DNA of 64,000 nt from positions 1 through 64,000 of the forward strand of contig NZ_JAMQGM010000037.1 in assembly GCF_023703325.1 (NCBI RefSeq), read 5' to 3'. Below, one piece after another: positions 1 to 9,152 of this stretch. The notes below the pieces were generated by a model. It was not told where the DNA came from. It searched no databases and was given only the letters and a program-made list of their open reading frames with translations. Source of the stretch: Streptomyces meridianus (lineage in GTDB: Bacteria > Actinomycetota > Actinomycetes > Streptomycetales > Streptomycetaceae). The stretch's first letter is position 1; the number at the start of each line of letters is the position of its first letter. The position numbers were made by a program, and so were the translations under genes.

Positions 1-1044
1 CCAGACCGTGCAGCAGACCCTTTTTTGGGTGGCATGGTCGGCAAGCTGGCGGCGAAGTACGGGATGCCGTGGAAGTGGGCCAAGGCCGTCGCGCTGGGCA
101 AGAAGCTGTGGAATCTGGCGGGCAAGCTGATCGACGGGCTGAAGGGCTGGTGGAAGAACTCCAAGATCGCGCAGAGGTTCGCCAAGAGCTGCAGTATCGC
201 GAACAGTTTCGTGCCTGGGACGCGGGTATTGATGGCCGACGGGTCGACCAAGGCCATCGAGGACGTCGACATCGGCGACAAGGTCCTGGCCACTGACCCG
301 GAGACCGGTGAGACCAAGGTCGAGACGGTCACCGCGGAGATCAAGGGCAAGGGCGCCAAGAAGCTCGTCAAGGTCACCATCGACATCGATGGCGACAAGG
401 GGTCGAAGACCGCCTCGGTCACCGCGACCGACGGTCATCCCTTCTGGGTCCCCGAACTCGGCGAATGGATCGACGCCACCGACCTCAAGACCGGCCAGTG
501 GCTGCGCACCAGCGCCGGCACCCACGTCCAGATCACCGCGATCAAGCGCTGGACGGCCCAGTCGGCCACCGTCCACAACCTCACCGTCAGCAACCTCCAC
601 ACGTACCATGTGCTGGCAGGGACCACCCCGGTACTCGTTCACAACTGCGGCGGCGGGGCGGCCGACCTAGGTCATCTGACCGATAGGGCCGACGACTTGC
701 ATTCTCTGATTCCGTCAGGCGGCCAGCGGTACAGGACTACCGGGGTGTTGCACGCCGACGGCGTTGGTGGAGGCAATGATCTGTCTGCTGTTGGAGCGAG
801 GAGTAACCTCACTCTGATTCAAAGGGCTGATTCTCTTGACGCTGGAGAATTGGCTATATCGATGAGTAATGGTGCGCATGCTGAAGTGAAGCTAGTAACT
901 GCAGCTCAGCACCTAGGTCTTAGTCCTGGTGGGATTGCAGCCAGTAGGCCTTTCTGTCCTGCTTGTTCTCAGTTCCTGACAAATCAGGGTGCGACACTTG
1001 TGAGCCCTAGGACCGCTCTCTGGCTTCCGCCCGGCGTAAGGTAA
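1..1044 (+). CDS. Polymorphic toxin C-terminus: Hint domain plus deaminase-like toxin tip (5' partial)
   Basis: The frame is open to the left edge, so this is the 3' end of a larger secreted toxin, probably of the RHS or cell-wall type. A Hint (hedgehog/intein) self-cleaving domain runs from about 187 to 650: it opens with Cys in CSIANSFVPGT, has the internal HPFW motif, and ends with the typical TPVLVHNC. Hint domains release the tip by autoproteolysis. The tip (about 650-1044) contains HAE at 877-885 and CPAC at 955-966. This HxE plus CxxC pair is the zinc signature of the cytidine-deaminase fold used by SCP1.201/DddA-like toxins. The tip looks less GC-rich than the Hint part, as expected for exchangeable cassettes. 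Its target (DNA, RNA or nucleotide) cannot be told. The next gene, 33 bp downstream, is the likely immunity gene. Confidence 0.85.
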   Translation, partial: PDRAADPFLGGMVGKLAAKYGMPWKWAKAVALGKKLWNLAGKLIDGLKGWWKNSKIAQRFAKSCSIANSFVPGTRVLMADGSTKAIEDVDIGDKVLATDPETGETKVETVTAEIKGKGAKKLVKVTIDIDGDKGSKTASVTATDGHPFWVPELGEWIDATDLKTGQWLRTSAGTHVQITAIKRWTAQSATVHNLTVSNLHTYHVLAGTTPVLVHNCGGGAADLGHLTDRADDLHSLIPSGGQRYRTTGVLHADGVGGGNDLSAVGARSNLTLIQRADSLDAGELAISMSNGAHAEVKLVTAAQHLGLSPGGIAASRPFCPACSQFLTNQGATLVSPRTALWLPPGVR

Positions 1045-1077
1045 CTCTCGATCGTGGCGGCATCGGAAGGGGTGCAA

Positions 1078-1722
1078 ATGCTCACAAAGGAAGAGATTGG
1101 CCGGATCGAGGCAGCGTGTGGCGAGCTGGCCCTGGAGAGAGTCTTCGTGCTCTCTCTGGCCGCAGCCCACCGGACTCTTCCCGTCTATCAGGCGTACAGC
1201 GAGGCTCACGCTGAGCTGGAAGGATACGGATTGGTTCACGATGGCCTGGTGGGGGCGTGGCGAGTTCTGCGCGCCAGGCCGGGCGCCTCTGCCATCGAAC
1301 TTTCTCCCAGGCTTGAGGCTGCGATCAGGAGTGCAGAGTCAGACCTTGAGTCGATCAACACGGTTGATGAATTTGGCCTCGCGCAAGCTTTGACTGTGGA
1401 GTCAATTTCTACCGCGATTCTGGCGTTGCGCGCCTACCTCGAAGAATCGCGAAGTGGCGCATTCGGTGCCATTGTTGGCGCTCTTGAGGTTGATTCTGTT
1501 TGGGCGGAAGGCGAGGCCGAACGTCCAGGCGCCGAAGGCGACGTTTCGTGGGACAGGTTGATGACTCACTACGGGCAGCAAGTGCGGGATATCGCCCTCC
1601 TGACTGGTGCTGATGAGTCTGACGAGAAGCTCCTGTTCCGTGATGTTGCGATGCGCGCCGAAAGGGAAGGTATGCCTTTCCTTGTCCGGATGAGGGAATT
1701 GGTGTCGACCACGACCCCTTGA
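1078..1722 (+). CDS. Probable immunity protein, DUF416/YjaG-like
   Basis: A 214-residue soluble, mostly helical, acidic protein with no signal peptide. The ATG at 1078 is preferred because GGAAGGGG lies about 6 nt upstream; a GTG at 1054 is in frame but has no good ribosome site. Overall pattern (LERVFVLSLAAAHRTLP near the start, a central SxDxF-like stretch, a helical C-terminus) resembles the DUF416 family, whose members also occur as immunity proteins; this match is by eye. Position directly after a toxin tip, same strand, similar composition and a terminator at its stop codon all suggest it neutralises the upstream deaminase-like toxin by binding it in the cytoplasm. That role is inferred from context. 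Confidence 0.7.
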   Translation: MLTKEEIGRIEAACGELALERVFVLSLAAAHRTLPVYQAYSEAHAELEGYGLVHDGLVGAWRVLRARPGASAIELSPRLEAAIRSAESDLESINTVDEFGLAQALTVESISTAILALRAYLEESRSGAFGAIVGALEVDSVWAEGEAERPGAEGDVSWDRLMTHYGQQVRDIALLTGADESDEKLLFRDVAMRAEREGMPFLVRMRELVSTTTP

Positions 1723-1739
1723 TCTCATAAGGGGTCGTG
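1710..1739 (+). terminator. Terminator of toxin/immunity unit
   Basis: Perfect 11-bp inverted repeat (CACGACCCCTT / AAGGGGTCGTG) with an 8-nt loop, overlapping the stop codon of the immunity gene. It closes the toxin/immunity unit just before the convergent repSA gene. Confidence 0.75.
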
Positions 1740-1774
1740 TGCCGCCGTGTGGTGGACGGGCAGGGGCGAGGCCA

Positions 1775-3205
<1,431 letters not shown>

Positions 3206-3237
3206 TCGGGGCGTGTCCCTTCTGTTCGGGTGGGTGG

Positions 3238-3287
3238 CCCCGAGCAGCAACCAGCGGAGCCAGAGGGCGTGTTGGTGCTGCTCGGGG
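3238..3287 (-). terminator. Inverted repeat upstream of repSA
   Basis: Arms CCCCGAGCAGCA (3238-3249) and TGCTGCTCGGGG (3276-3287), a perfect 12-bp match with a 26-nt loop, between the DUF2637 gene and repSA. It may be a transcription attenuator limiting read-through into the replication gene, or a regulator site. Confidence 0.5.
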
Positions 3288-3355
3288 CATGACGAACCAG
3301 GCCCAGGGGCGGGCGTGGGTTCAGCGAGGGGGATGTGGCCGGTGGGGGCCGGGGC

Positions 3356-4102
3356 TCAGAGCTGAGCGAGTGCGGTGGTGGCCACCGGGAGGGCGATGCC
3401 CATGCGTGTGCCCAGGTGGGCGGCGGTGATCGGTGTTCCGTGCTCGGCGCGGTGAGTGTCCGCGATGCGCCGGGCCGCGTCCAGCAGGGCGGCCGGAAGG
3501 GCAGGGCCGGAAGCGGGTCGGCCCGTCGTGGTGACGGCGACCGGCAGAGCGGCGGCCGCAGCGGGCTCCAGCTCCTCGATCAGGGAGGCGGCGATCTGCG
3601 GGGCGGTCGTCGGGGGTGCCGATTCGGGTGATGGTGCGACGTCGGGCACCGGCTCGGTGGCAAGGGTGGCGGCGGTGGCCTCCAGGTGGGGGTTGGGGCG
3701 GGTGTGGGTGTGGAACTGGGCGAGGAAGGCGGGGCCGACGTGGCCCCAGCCGAGGAGCAGGAGCGGGGCGACGGTGTCCAGGCAGGCCCGTCCGTAGCGT
3801 CCGGCCAACAGCGGTTCGGCGGTGTTCAGCGCGAGGGTGAGCAGGCCGCACAGGTGCAGCAGCCGGGCGCCGGCCTTCAGCTCCGCCTTGGGGACGCCGC
3901 GCAGAGCGAGGAAGCGCAGGGCGACCAGGAGCCCGACGACGGACAGGTCGACCATGGGGGCGATCAGTGGCGCGATCGGGTGGGGGACGCCGAGCCGCAG
4001 GGCGAGGGCCCAGACGTTGCCGAAGGAGAAGACGAAGGCCAGGGCCGCGATGACCGCCATGACCACGGTCACGGTGCGCCGGGTGAACCGTTCCTCCGCC
4101 AT
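3356..4102 (-). CDS. DUF2637 membrane protein (Spd-type transfer protein)
   Basis: A 248-residue protein starting MAEERFTRRTVTV, with an excellent ribosome site (GGAAAGGAGG, 4111-4120) that fixes the start at 4102 rather than at an upstream in-frame start. About four hydrophobic segments lie in the first 130 residues (VMAVIAALAFVFSFG, IAPLIAPMVDLSVVGLLVAL, LLHLCGLLTLAL, TVAPLLLLGWG), followed by an Ala/Pro-rich linker and a small C-terminal helical part. This matches DUF2637 proteins, which sit beside traB in mobile actinomycete elements and are thought to help plasmid spreading within mycelium. It follows traB by 35 nt in the same operon. Confidence 0.8.
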   Translation of the reverse strand: MAEERFTRRTVTVVMAVIAALAFVFSFGNVWALALRLGVPHPIAPLIAPMVDLSVVGLLVALRFLALRGVPKAELKAGARLLHLCGLLTLALNTAEPLLAGRYGRACLDTVAPLLLLGWGHVGPAFLAQFHTHTRPNPHLEATAATLATEPVPDVAPSPESAPPTTAPQIAASLIEELEPAAAAALPVAVTTTGRPASGPALPAALLDAARRIADTHRAEHGTPITAAHLGTRMGIALPVATTALAQL

Positions 4103-4137
4103 GTCCTCAACCTCCTTTCCGGTGTGGGCTTTCGGGG

Positions 4138-5529
4138 CTACTTGGCGGGCGACGGCCGGGGTGCCGTGGTACGGCCGGTCGAGGAGAGGAGGGCGTCCAG
4201 GCACAGGTCCGGATCGGCGGTCAGGTGCGAGGTGGCTTCGGCGACGCGGGCGGCGTCGGCGTCGGAGACGTAGGGGGTGCGGATGCGGGTGTAGCCGGGG
4301 CGGCCCTGCATCGCCATCACCCCGACGCCGACGTAGGCGGAGTCCTGCAAGGTGACCGGGCTGGCATCGGGCCAGTTGCGGATGTCGTCACCGAGCGCGG
4401 CCACCGCGGCTTCCACGGTCTTCTGCGCGAAGGACAGCCCGATGGGGCACACGTCGCGGATGAAGGTGGGGATGGCGTCGCCGGTGGTCTTCTGGCTGAT
4501 CAGGATCACCAGGATGCCGACACTGCGGCCCTTCTTGACCAGGTCCTCCACCAGGCGGGCGTTCTCCGCCGTCAGCGCGGCCAGCCGTTTGGTGGTGGCG
4601 TCGCTGCCCTTGTACTCGCGGAAGAACGTGTGCGCCTCGTCGATGATCAGGACCGTGAGCGGCCACTGCGGCGAGGGGCCGACGTGCCACATGTTCTTCA
4701 CGCCCAGCACGTCCCGGATGGTTGCCGAGCGCCGCTTGCGCAGTTCCACCAGGCGCTTGAACAGTGCATTCGCCTCATCCAGGTCGTCCCCGCAGAACGC
4801 GAACATCCGCTTGACCAGGTCGGCGTAATCGCCCTCCGAGGCCCGTGACACCTTTCCGTCCGCCGTCGCGATTTGCACGGCCGGGGACGGTGCGAAGTCG
4901 CAGACGAACTTGTTGACCCCCGAGGTCTTGCCCGCACCCGGGACGCCGGCCACGGTCACCCCGGGAACGTTGGCCAGGGACACGCACACCCGGGCGGCAT
5001 ACTCGTCCACGCCCAGCTCCCAGCGCGTCAGGTCCGTGGGAGGGTGGCCGGTGGGGCGGTGTTCGGTCGGCGTGGTCAGCGGGTCGGAGCGCACGCCCCG
5101 GATCACCACCCTGCCGGGGCCGTCCGGCAGCACGGACACCCGCGTGCACCGCCAGGCGTCCGCCAGGAACCGCGCCGACTTCTGGTACTCCTCCAGCCCG
5201 ACCTGCGGCAGTGTCCGGGCCCGCACGATCACCCCGAACCGGTCGGGCTTGACCTTGATCTTCGGTGTCAGGACGCGGGGCGCGGGGGCGGGGCCGTCCT
5301 TGGACGCGGTGATCTGGGCGAGCAGGCCGGGGGTCTTGTCGGTGACCGTCAGCCCGGCCATCCGCGCGAGGCGTACCCAGCCCCAGCGCACCCGCACGGC
5401 CTGTCGCATGCTGACCCGCGTGCCCTTGTCTGCGCGGACGTAGCGCACCACCGTCACCAGCAGCCACGCGCCGACCAGCACGACTGAGACCAGCAGCGCA
5501 ACCGTCGCGTATCCCGTGATGGCTTCCAT
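4138..5529 (-). CDS. FtsK/SpoIIIE-type DNA translocase (TraB/TraSA)
   Basis: A 463-residue septal DNA translocase of the Streptomyces conjugation type, which moves double-stranded DNA between hyphae with no relaxase. Residues 10-30 form one transmembrane segment. Walker A is GVPGAGKT (about 195-202) and Walker B is LTVLIIDEAH (about 291-300). The ILISQKTTGDAIPTFIRD stretch is typical of FtsK-like motors. It lies in the element's operon, 1 bp after the 62-residue gene and 35 bp before the DUF2637 gene. It would act at the membrane and recognise clt repeats on the element; none could be assigned with certainty. Confidence 0.9.
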   Translation of the reverse strand: MEAITGYATVALLVSVVLVGAWLLVTVVRYVRADKGTRVSMRQAVRVRWGWVRLARMAGLTVTDKTPGLLAQITASKDGPAPAPRVLTPKIKVKPDRFGVIVRARTLPQVGLEEYQKSARFLADAWRCTRVSVLPDGPGRVVIRGVRSDPLTTPTEHRPTGHPPTDLTRWELGVDEYAARVCVSLANVPGVTVAGVPGAGKTSGVNKFVCDFAPSPAVQIATADGKVSRASEGDYADLVKRMFAFCGDDLDEANALFKRLVELRKRRSATIRDVLGVKNMWHVGPSPQWPLTVLIIDEAHTFFREYKGSDATTKRLAALTAENARLVEDLVKKGRSVGILVILISQKTTGDAIPTFIRDVCPIGLSFAQKTVEAAVAALGDDIRNWPDASPVTLQDSAYVGVGVMAMQGRPGYTRIRTPYVSDADAARVAEATSHLTADPDLCLDALLSSTGRTTAPRPSPAK

Positions 5530-5530
5530 G

Positions 5531-5719
5531 TCAGGCCCCCTCTTCGTGTATCAGGTGGAGCACGTGGGCCAGGTCGAGGCGGGCCGCCTGCTCCGGGCTG
5601 AGGCTGAGCAGATCGAGCACGGCTGCCGAGACGGCGAACGTGGCCTTGCCCTGAGTCCCCGGCAGGGGCCGGAGCGGAGACAACTCCCGCCCCGGCACGC
5701 GGCGTGCGAAGCGGGTCAC
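5531..5719 (-). CDS. Small conserved element protein, 62 aa
   Basis: A 62-residue protein beginning VTRFARRVPGRELSPL and ending HVLHLIHEEGA. Its GTG start overlaps the stop codon of the preceding gene (GTGA, 5716-5719) and its stop lies 1 bp before traB, so it is translationally coupled in the transfer operon. The C-terminal half (LDLLSLSPEQAARLDLAHVL) is helical. No known domain is recognised. Small genes in this position are common in pSAM2-like elements. Confidence 0.6.
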   Translation of the reverse strand: MTRFARRVPGRELSPLRPLPGTQGKATFAVSAAVLDLLSLSPEQAARLDLAHVLHLIHEEGA

Positions 5720-6069
5720 TGGGTTGCCTCCACGGTGATCAGCTCCAGACGGGCCGCCCGGTAGGCGACGCCGTCGGACAGCTGACCGTTGAAGATCCGC
5801 GCCCACGGGGTCGCGAACAGCTCCACCGGCCGCACCATCGCCCCCGGCTTGAGCCCGGCCGCCAGGCCCGTCTCCGGGACGGTGATCTTCAGGACCTCGG
5901 CGCGGCCGTCCTCCATGAGCATCACGGTCACCGTGTACAGCGACGCACCGGTCTCCCGGTCGGTGGCGACCTCCCCGGTCTGCTGGTCCTTGATCTTCAG
6001 CACCGGTTCAGTGCCCGCGATACACACCGCCGACGGCAGCAGGGCAACACGGATACGGGTCATGGCCAT
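5716..6069 (-). CDS. Hypothetical element protein, 117 aa
   Basis: First gene of the leftward transfer operon. The protein is mostly beta-rich (RIRVALLPSAVCIAGTEPVLKIKDQQTG, then SLYTVTVMLMEDGRAEVLKITVPE), suggesting a small OB-like or beta-barrel fold. Starts at 6069 or at the second ATG (6063); AAGGA lies about 9 nt before the first. Similar proteins lie between the GntR regulator and traB in actinomycete integrative elements. Their role is unknown to me. It is transcribed divergently from the GntR gene, and a palindrome 24 bp upstream of its start is a likely operator. Confidence 0.65.
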   Translation of the reverse strand: MAMTRIRVALLPSAVCIAGTEPVLKIKDQQTGEVATDRETGASLYTVTVMLMEDGRAEVLKITVPETGLAAGLKPGAMVRPVELFATPWARIFNGQLSDGVAYRAARLELITVEATQ

Positions 6070-6092
6070 GCCATCACATCCTTAGTTCGATG

Positions 6093-6110
6093 GAGTCGCT
6101 CGATCGACTC
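6093..6110. promoter_or_regulatory. Palindromic operator candidate in divergent promoter region
   Basis: GAGTCG-N6-CGACTC, a perfect inverted repeat with a 6-nt spacer, lies between the divergent transfer operon and the GntR gene. Two GCTACGG direct repeats (about 6203-6218) follow just before the GntR start. KorSA-type GntR regulators bind such intergenic sites to repress their own gene and transfer or replication genes. The assignment is inferred. Confidence 0.5.
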
Positions 6111-6225
6111 GATCATGACCATAGCGCTACAGCGATACGGATGCAACGCACGCATAGGTGGGACGGTCGATAAGGGCGGTGGTGCGGGCGTGTGCGGCGG
6201 GCGCTACGGACGCTACGGTTGGCCC

Positions 6226-7089
6226 ATGACCCTGCCCTTGGACGACGACCCGCGGCCCCCCTATCTCCAGGCCGCCGAAGTGCTGCGGGCCGCCATCCTC
6301 AGCGGCGAACTCCAGCCCGGTGAGCGCCTGCCGTCGGCGCGTGAGCTGCAAGAGCGGTTCGGCGTCGCCAGCTCCACGGTCCAGAACGCCCTGCGCGTCC
6401 TGCGACAGGAGGGGCTGGTCTACTCCGTCCTCGGCCGGGGCAGCTACGTCAGCCTGCCCCTTGACCAGCAGGACACCGGAGAAAAGGACGGCGACGAAGG
6501 TGCGGCAGGAGACGGCCCCTTCCCTCCTGGGTGGCGTTCGGCCCGCGCAGAGGACAACCGCCCCCCCTTCGTCCGGACCGCGGACACCCTGCGCGAAGAG
6601 ATCAAGGAAGGACTCTTCCCCCCGGGTAGCAAGCTGCCCTCCGCGCGTGAGCTGCAAGAGCGGTTCACCATCGCCAACTCCACCGCGCAGAACGCCCTTC
6701 GCCTCCTCAAGAGCGAGGGGCTGATCTACGCCGTCAAGGGGCGCGGCGTCTTCGTCCGCACCGCCCCGACACCCGGCAAGAACTACAGCTCCAAGGTCGT
6801 CCAGCACCTCCAGCGCGAGGAGGTCGAACGCCAGGCCCACAGGGCTGCTGGCGAATTCGCACATCTCGCCGACGCCGAGCTCAAAGCGCTTGCCGACCAA
6901 ATCCATGACGAGCTCAACCAGACCCGCACGGCCTACCAAGCAGCGGTCGAGAAGGGCCGGAAGGTCACCCGCGAACTGGCCCGCCGTGGCCAACTCGCGC
7001 CACCGCTCCACGACGATCCCGCAGCCGCCCGCAAGGAACTCGAAGAGAGACTCGCCGACGCGAAGAAGCGCCGCCAGCAGGGCCCCTGA
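6226..7089 (+). CDS. GntR-family regulator with two tandem winged-helix domains (KorSA-like)
   Basis: A 287-residue regulator with two successive GntR-type DNA-binding domains. The first (about residues 8-80) contains ERLPSARELQERFGVASST; the second (about 110-180) contains SKLPSARELQERFTIANST. The 13-residue helix-turn-helix stretch LPSARELQERF is the same in both. No UTRA or FCD effector domain follows; the C-terminus (about 190-287) is a charged, probably coiled-coil region ending in RLADAKKRRQQGP. The start at 6226 (MTLPLDDDPRPPY) begins just before the first domain. It is divergent from the transfer operon and is the likely repressor of the element, comparable to KorSA in pSAM2. The tandem duplication of the DNA-binding domain is unusual for GntR proteins. 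Confidence 0.85.
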   Translation: MTLPLDDDPRPPYLQAAEVLRAAILSGELQPGERLPSARELQERFGVASSTVQNALRVLRQEGLVYSVLGRGSYVSLPLDQQDTGEKDGDEGAAGDGPFPPGWRSARAEDNRPPFVRTADTLREEIKEGLFPPGSKLPSARELQERFTIANSTAQNALRLLKSEGLIYAVKGRGVFVRTAPTPGKNYSSKVVQHLQREEVERQAHRAAGEFAHLADAELKALADQIHDELNQTRTAYQAAVEKGRKVTRELARRGQLAPPLHDDPAAARKELEERLADAKKRRQQGP

Positions 7090-7576
7090 CGGACATGCTG
7101 ACAGCTCGGCCCGTGGGTGAGCTGTTCAGAGTTTCCTTACTTGATCAAGGCGGCCCGCTGTCGCGGCCCGCGCGCGCTCCGGCCCTGCGGGGCCGCCGCC
7201 CGCTCCTGTCTCCGCCCCGCTTGCCGTCGGCCCCGCCGGTCCGGGCGCGCAACAGCCAGCAAGCAAGCTACCTGGGGCTCTGCCCCAGACCCCGGCCCTC
7301 CCTCGGAGGGGCAGGGGGCCGTCTGCGGGTGCGGCTTCGTCGTGGTGTGGGATCGCGGTCGCGGGAGGGGGTCCCTCGTCGCCCGGTCACCGAAGGCGTA
7401 CCAGGAACCCCCGGGGGCCGCCAAGGCCGAGCGCACGCGTCACGGAGTGAGCCTTGGCGGCCCCCGGGGAACCCTGGCACGGCGAAGCTGCCCGACCGAC
7501 GAGGGACCCCCACCCGCTCAGGCCCGGATCGTGCCGGGTGCTGGCCCTGGCCGGTGAGTGCCTTCTCCGAGGGCGC
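7090..7576. other. 487-bp non-coding stretch of the integrative element
   Basis: No credible gene: open frames here have the composition of shadows and no ribosome site. The only structure seen is the large two-armed inverted repeat at 7367-7511. The place is between the GntR regulator and the convergent XRE gene, a position where such elements may carry cis-acting replication or transfer sites. Confidence 0.6.
7367..7511. repeat. 145-bp two-armed inverted repeat, candidate cis-acting site
   Basis: The outer arms GGGGGTCCCTCGTCG (7367-7381) and CGACGAGGGACCCCC (7497-7511) match over 15 bp. The inner arms (7401-7427 and 7451-7477) match over 19 consecutive bp and again at their ends (CCAGG/CCTGG). 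Both gaps between outer and inner arms are 19 nt, so the whole is symmetric around 7439. The central loop is 23 nt. It is too large for an ordinary terminator. A replication origin, transfer locus or the remnant of a foldback element are possible. Confidence 0.75.
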
Positions 7577-8779
7577 TCAGGACGCCAGCAGTTCGGCGAC
7601 TTCGGGCACGTCGCGAAAGGCCCGCAGGCGGTCCAGGACGATCCGTGTCCGCTCTGCTGTTCGTTCGCTGCCGCTCTGCCCGAGGGCGAGCATGCGACCC
7701 GCGGTCTGGGCGGCGGCTTCGGGCTCGTTGGCGTCGGCGTAGGCCACGGCCAGCCATGAGAGGTACAGCGCCAACTCCCGGGCGTGGCTGGCGTCGTAGC
7801 GCCCGAGTACGTCCGCCAGCAGGGGTACGGCGCGCAGCGGACGGCGTAGCTCGGTGTAGACGCGGGCCTCCATGACCTGCAACTCCCCGGCGTCCATCCA
7901 GTACAGGTAGGTCGGTGATTCAGTGCCGGCCGAGTCCTCGGCCAGAGCCTCGGCCGCTTCTCCCAGGGCGGTCATCGCCGGGCGGTCCTGCCCGGCACGG
8001 GTATGCGCCCAGGCCACGCGGTCCAGGTACAGTGCGCGAGCCTTCGGGGGGGCATCCGGACCGGCGTCCTCCAGCGCGGCGTGGGCCAAGCCGACCGCGT
8101 CAGTCGTGCGCCCGGTGTTGCTCCATTGGTAGGCCAGCGAGCCCGCCACGTTCCCGGACAGCACGCCGTCCCCGGCGGCCTGCGCTGCGCTCATACCGAG
8201 CCGGTAGATCCGCTCCGCCTCGGCATGCTCCCCGGCATCAGAGGCCACCCACCCGGCAATCTGCGCCAACTCGCCAATGGCTCGAAGTAGTTCGCGACCT
8301 ACTGCTTCGCTGTGCACGCCCTCGCGGTAGAGCTTCACCGCCACCCGCAGCTCGCGCAGCGCGGGCCCGATCAGGTCCTTGCCGTACACCACATCGTCGG
8401 CCAGCCGCAGGCCGTGCACCCGCTGAGCCAGGTCAGCCACCTGCCCGGCCCCGATCCGCCGGCCCGTACGGGCACGCAGCGGGGAGAGCGGGTCGCCCTC
8501 GGGCAGGAAGTCGGCCACCGACCGCACCGGCGGCGTGAGCTCGACAGGGTGAACGGCCTTCGCCGCTTCCAGCATCTCGCGCGGGACCTCCAGAACCCGC
8601 GCGAGGAACGGCAGCCACTCACGCGGCGACCGCGTCCCGATCTCCCAGCGGGACACGTCATTCCGCGTCGGAGGAACGCGACCAGGAGCAGCCTCGGCCA
8701 GCGCCTCGGCGAGCCGCCGCTGACTCCAACCACGCGCCACGCGCAGCCGCCTGACCAGTTCCCCGACCGTCTCCCGCAC
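7577..8779 (-). CDS. XRE-family regulator with TPR-like C-terminal region
   Basis: A 400-residue regulator. The N-terminal 70 residues are a helix-turn-helix of the Cro/C1 type (VGELVRRLRVARGWSQRRLAEALAEA, then NDVSRWEIGTRSP). The remaining 330 residues are helix pairs rich in Ala, Leu and Tyr with repeats such as AVGLAHAALEDAG and ALYLDRVAWAHTRAGQ, which look like TPR units that bind a partner or peptide. The GTG start at 8779 (VRETVGELV) is set by the domain border; there is little ribosome site, so leaderless translation is possible. Divergent from a small gene at 8889 that resembles the usual partner of this regulator type. Confidence 0.75.
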   Translation of the reverse strand: MRETVGELVRRLRVARGWSQRRLAEALAEAAPGRVPPTRNDVSRWEIGTRSPREWLPFLARVLEVPREMLEAAKAVHPVELTPPVRSVADFLPEGDPLSPLRARTGRRIGAGQVADLAQRVHGLRLADDVVYGKDLIGPALRELRVAVKLYREGVHSEAVGRELLRAIGELAQIAGWVASDAGEHAEAERIYRLGMSAAQAAGDGVLSGNVAGSLAYQWSNTGRTTDAVGLAHAALEDAGPDAPPKARALYLDRVAWAHTRAGQDRPAMTALGEAAEALAEDSAGTESPTYLYWMDAGELQVMEARVYTELRRPLRAVPLLADVLGRYDASHARELALYLSWLAVAYADANEPEAAAQTAGRMLALGQSGSERTAERTRIVLDRLRAFRDVPEVAELLAS

Positions 8780-8888
8780 TCCACCAGCTTGGCAGACAGA
8801 AAGGCAGACACGCTGGCTACTCCGCAAGGTCCACACCAGCGAGACCCTGATCAACACCCCCGAGCCAAGCAGAGGAGAGGGCAACACG

Positions 8889-9050
8889 ATGGCCGAGCAC
8901 GCGACACCGTGGCCAGGGCGTCCCGCAGCAGAGGGCCCACGCCTGCTGCCCTGGAACACCGCCGAGGGGAAGCCCTGCTACCAGGTCAGGAAGGCACTTT
9001 CGCGTTTTCGCCCAACCAGCCGCCGTACCCAACCGAAACGGCGAGGCTAA
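8889..9050 (+). CDS. Truncated small protein, divergent partner of the XRE regulator
   Basis: A 53-residue frame with ATG at 8889 and a strong ribosome site (GAGGAGAGGG). The first part, ending LLPWNTAEGKPCYQV, resembles small Streptomyces proteins with a PWxTPxGxPCYLV motif that are encoded next to XRE regulators. After that motif the sequence turns into a basic run (RKALSRFRPTSRRTQPKRRG) that does not look like the family, so the gene seems cut at about 8990 and continues into foreign DNA. Function unknown. Confidence 0.5.
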   Translation: MAEHATPWPGRPAAEGPRLLPWNTAEGKPCYQVRKALSRFRPTSRRTQPKRRG

Positions 9051-9087
9051 GGGATGTCGACCCGCGCCATTCCGAACTGCAAAGCTG

Positions 9088-9118
9088 AAGCCCCGTCAGG
9101 TGTGTCCTGACGGGGCTT
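9088..9118. terminator. Strong bidirectional terminator
   Basis: AAGCCCCGTCAGG (9088-9100) and CCTGACGGGGCTT (9106-9118) form a perfect 13-bp stem with a 5-nt loop followed by T-rich sequence. It ends transcription of the integrase pseudogene (leftward) and of the truncated small gene (rightward). Confidence 0.85.
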
Positions 9119-9152
9119 CTGCATGGGGTGACGGCAGTAGTTGACGGCAACG

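Noticed and set aside
7095..7742. Open frame on the plus strand after the GntR gene
   Set aside because: Runs through the inverted repeat and into the antisense of the XRE gene; Arg/Pro-rich with no support.
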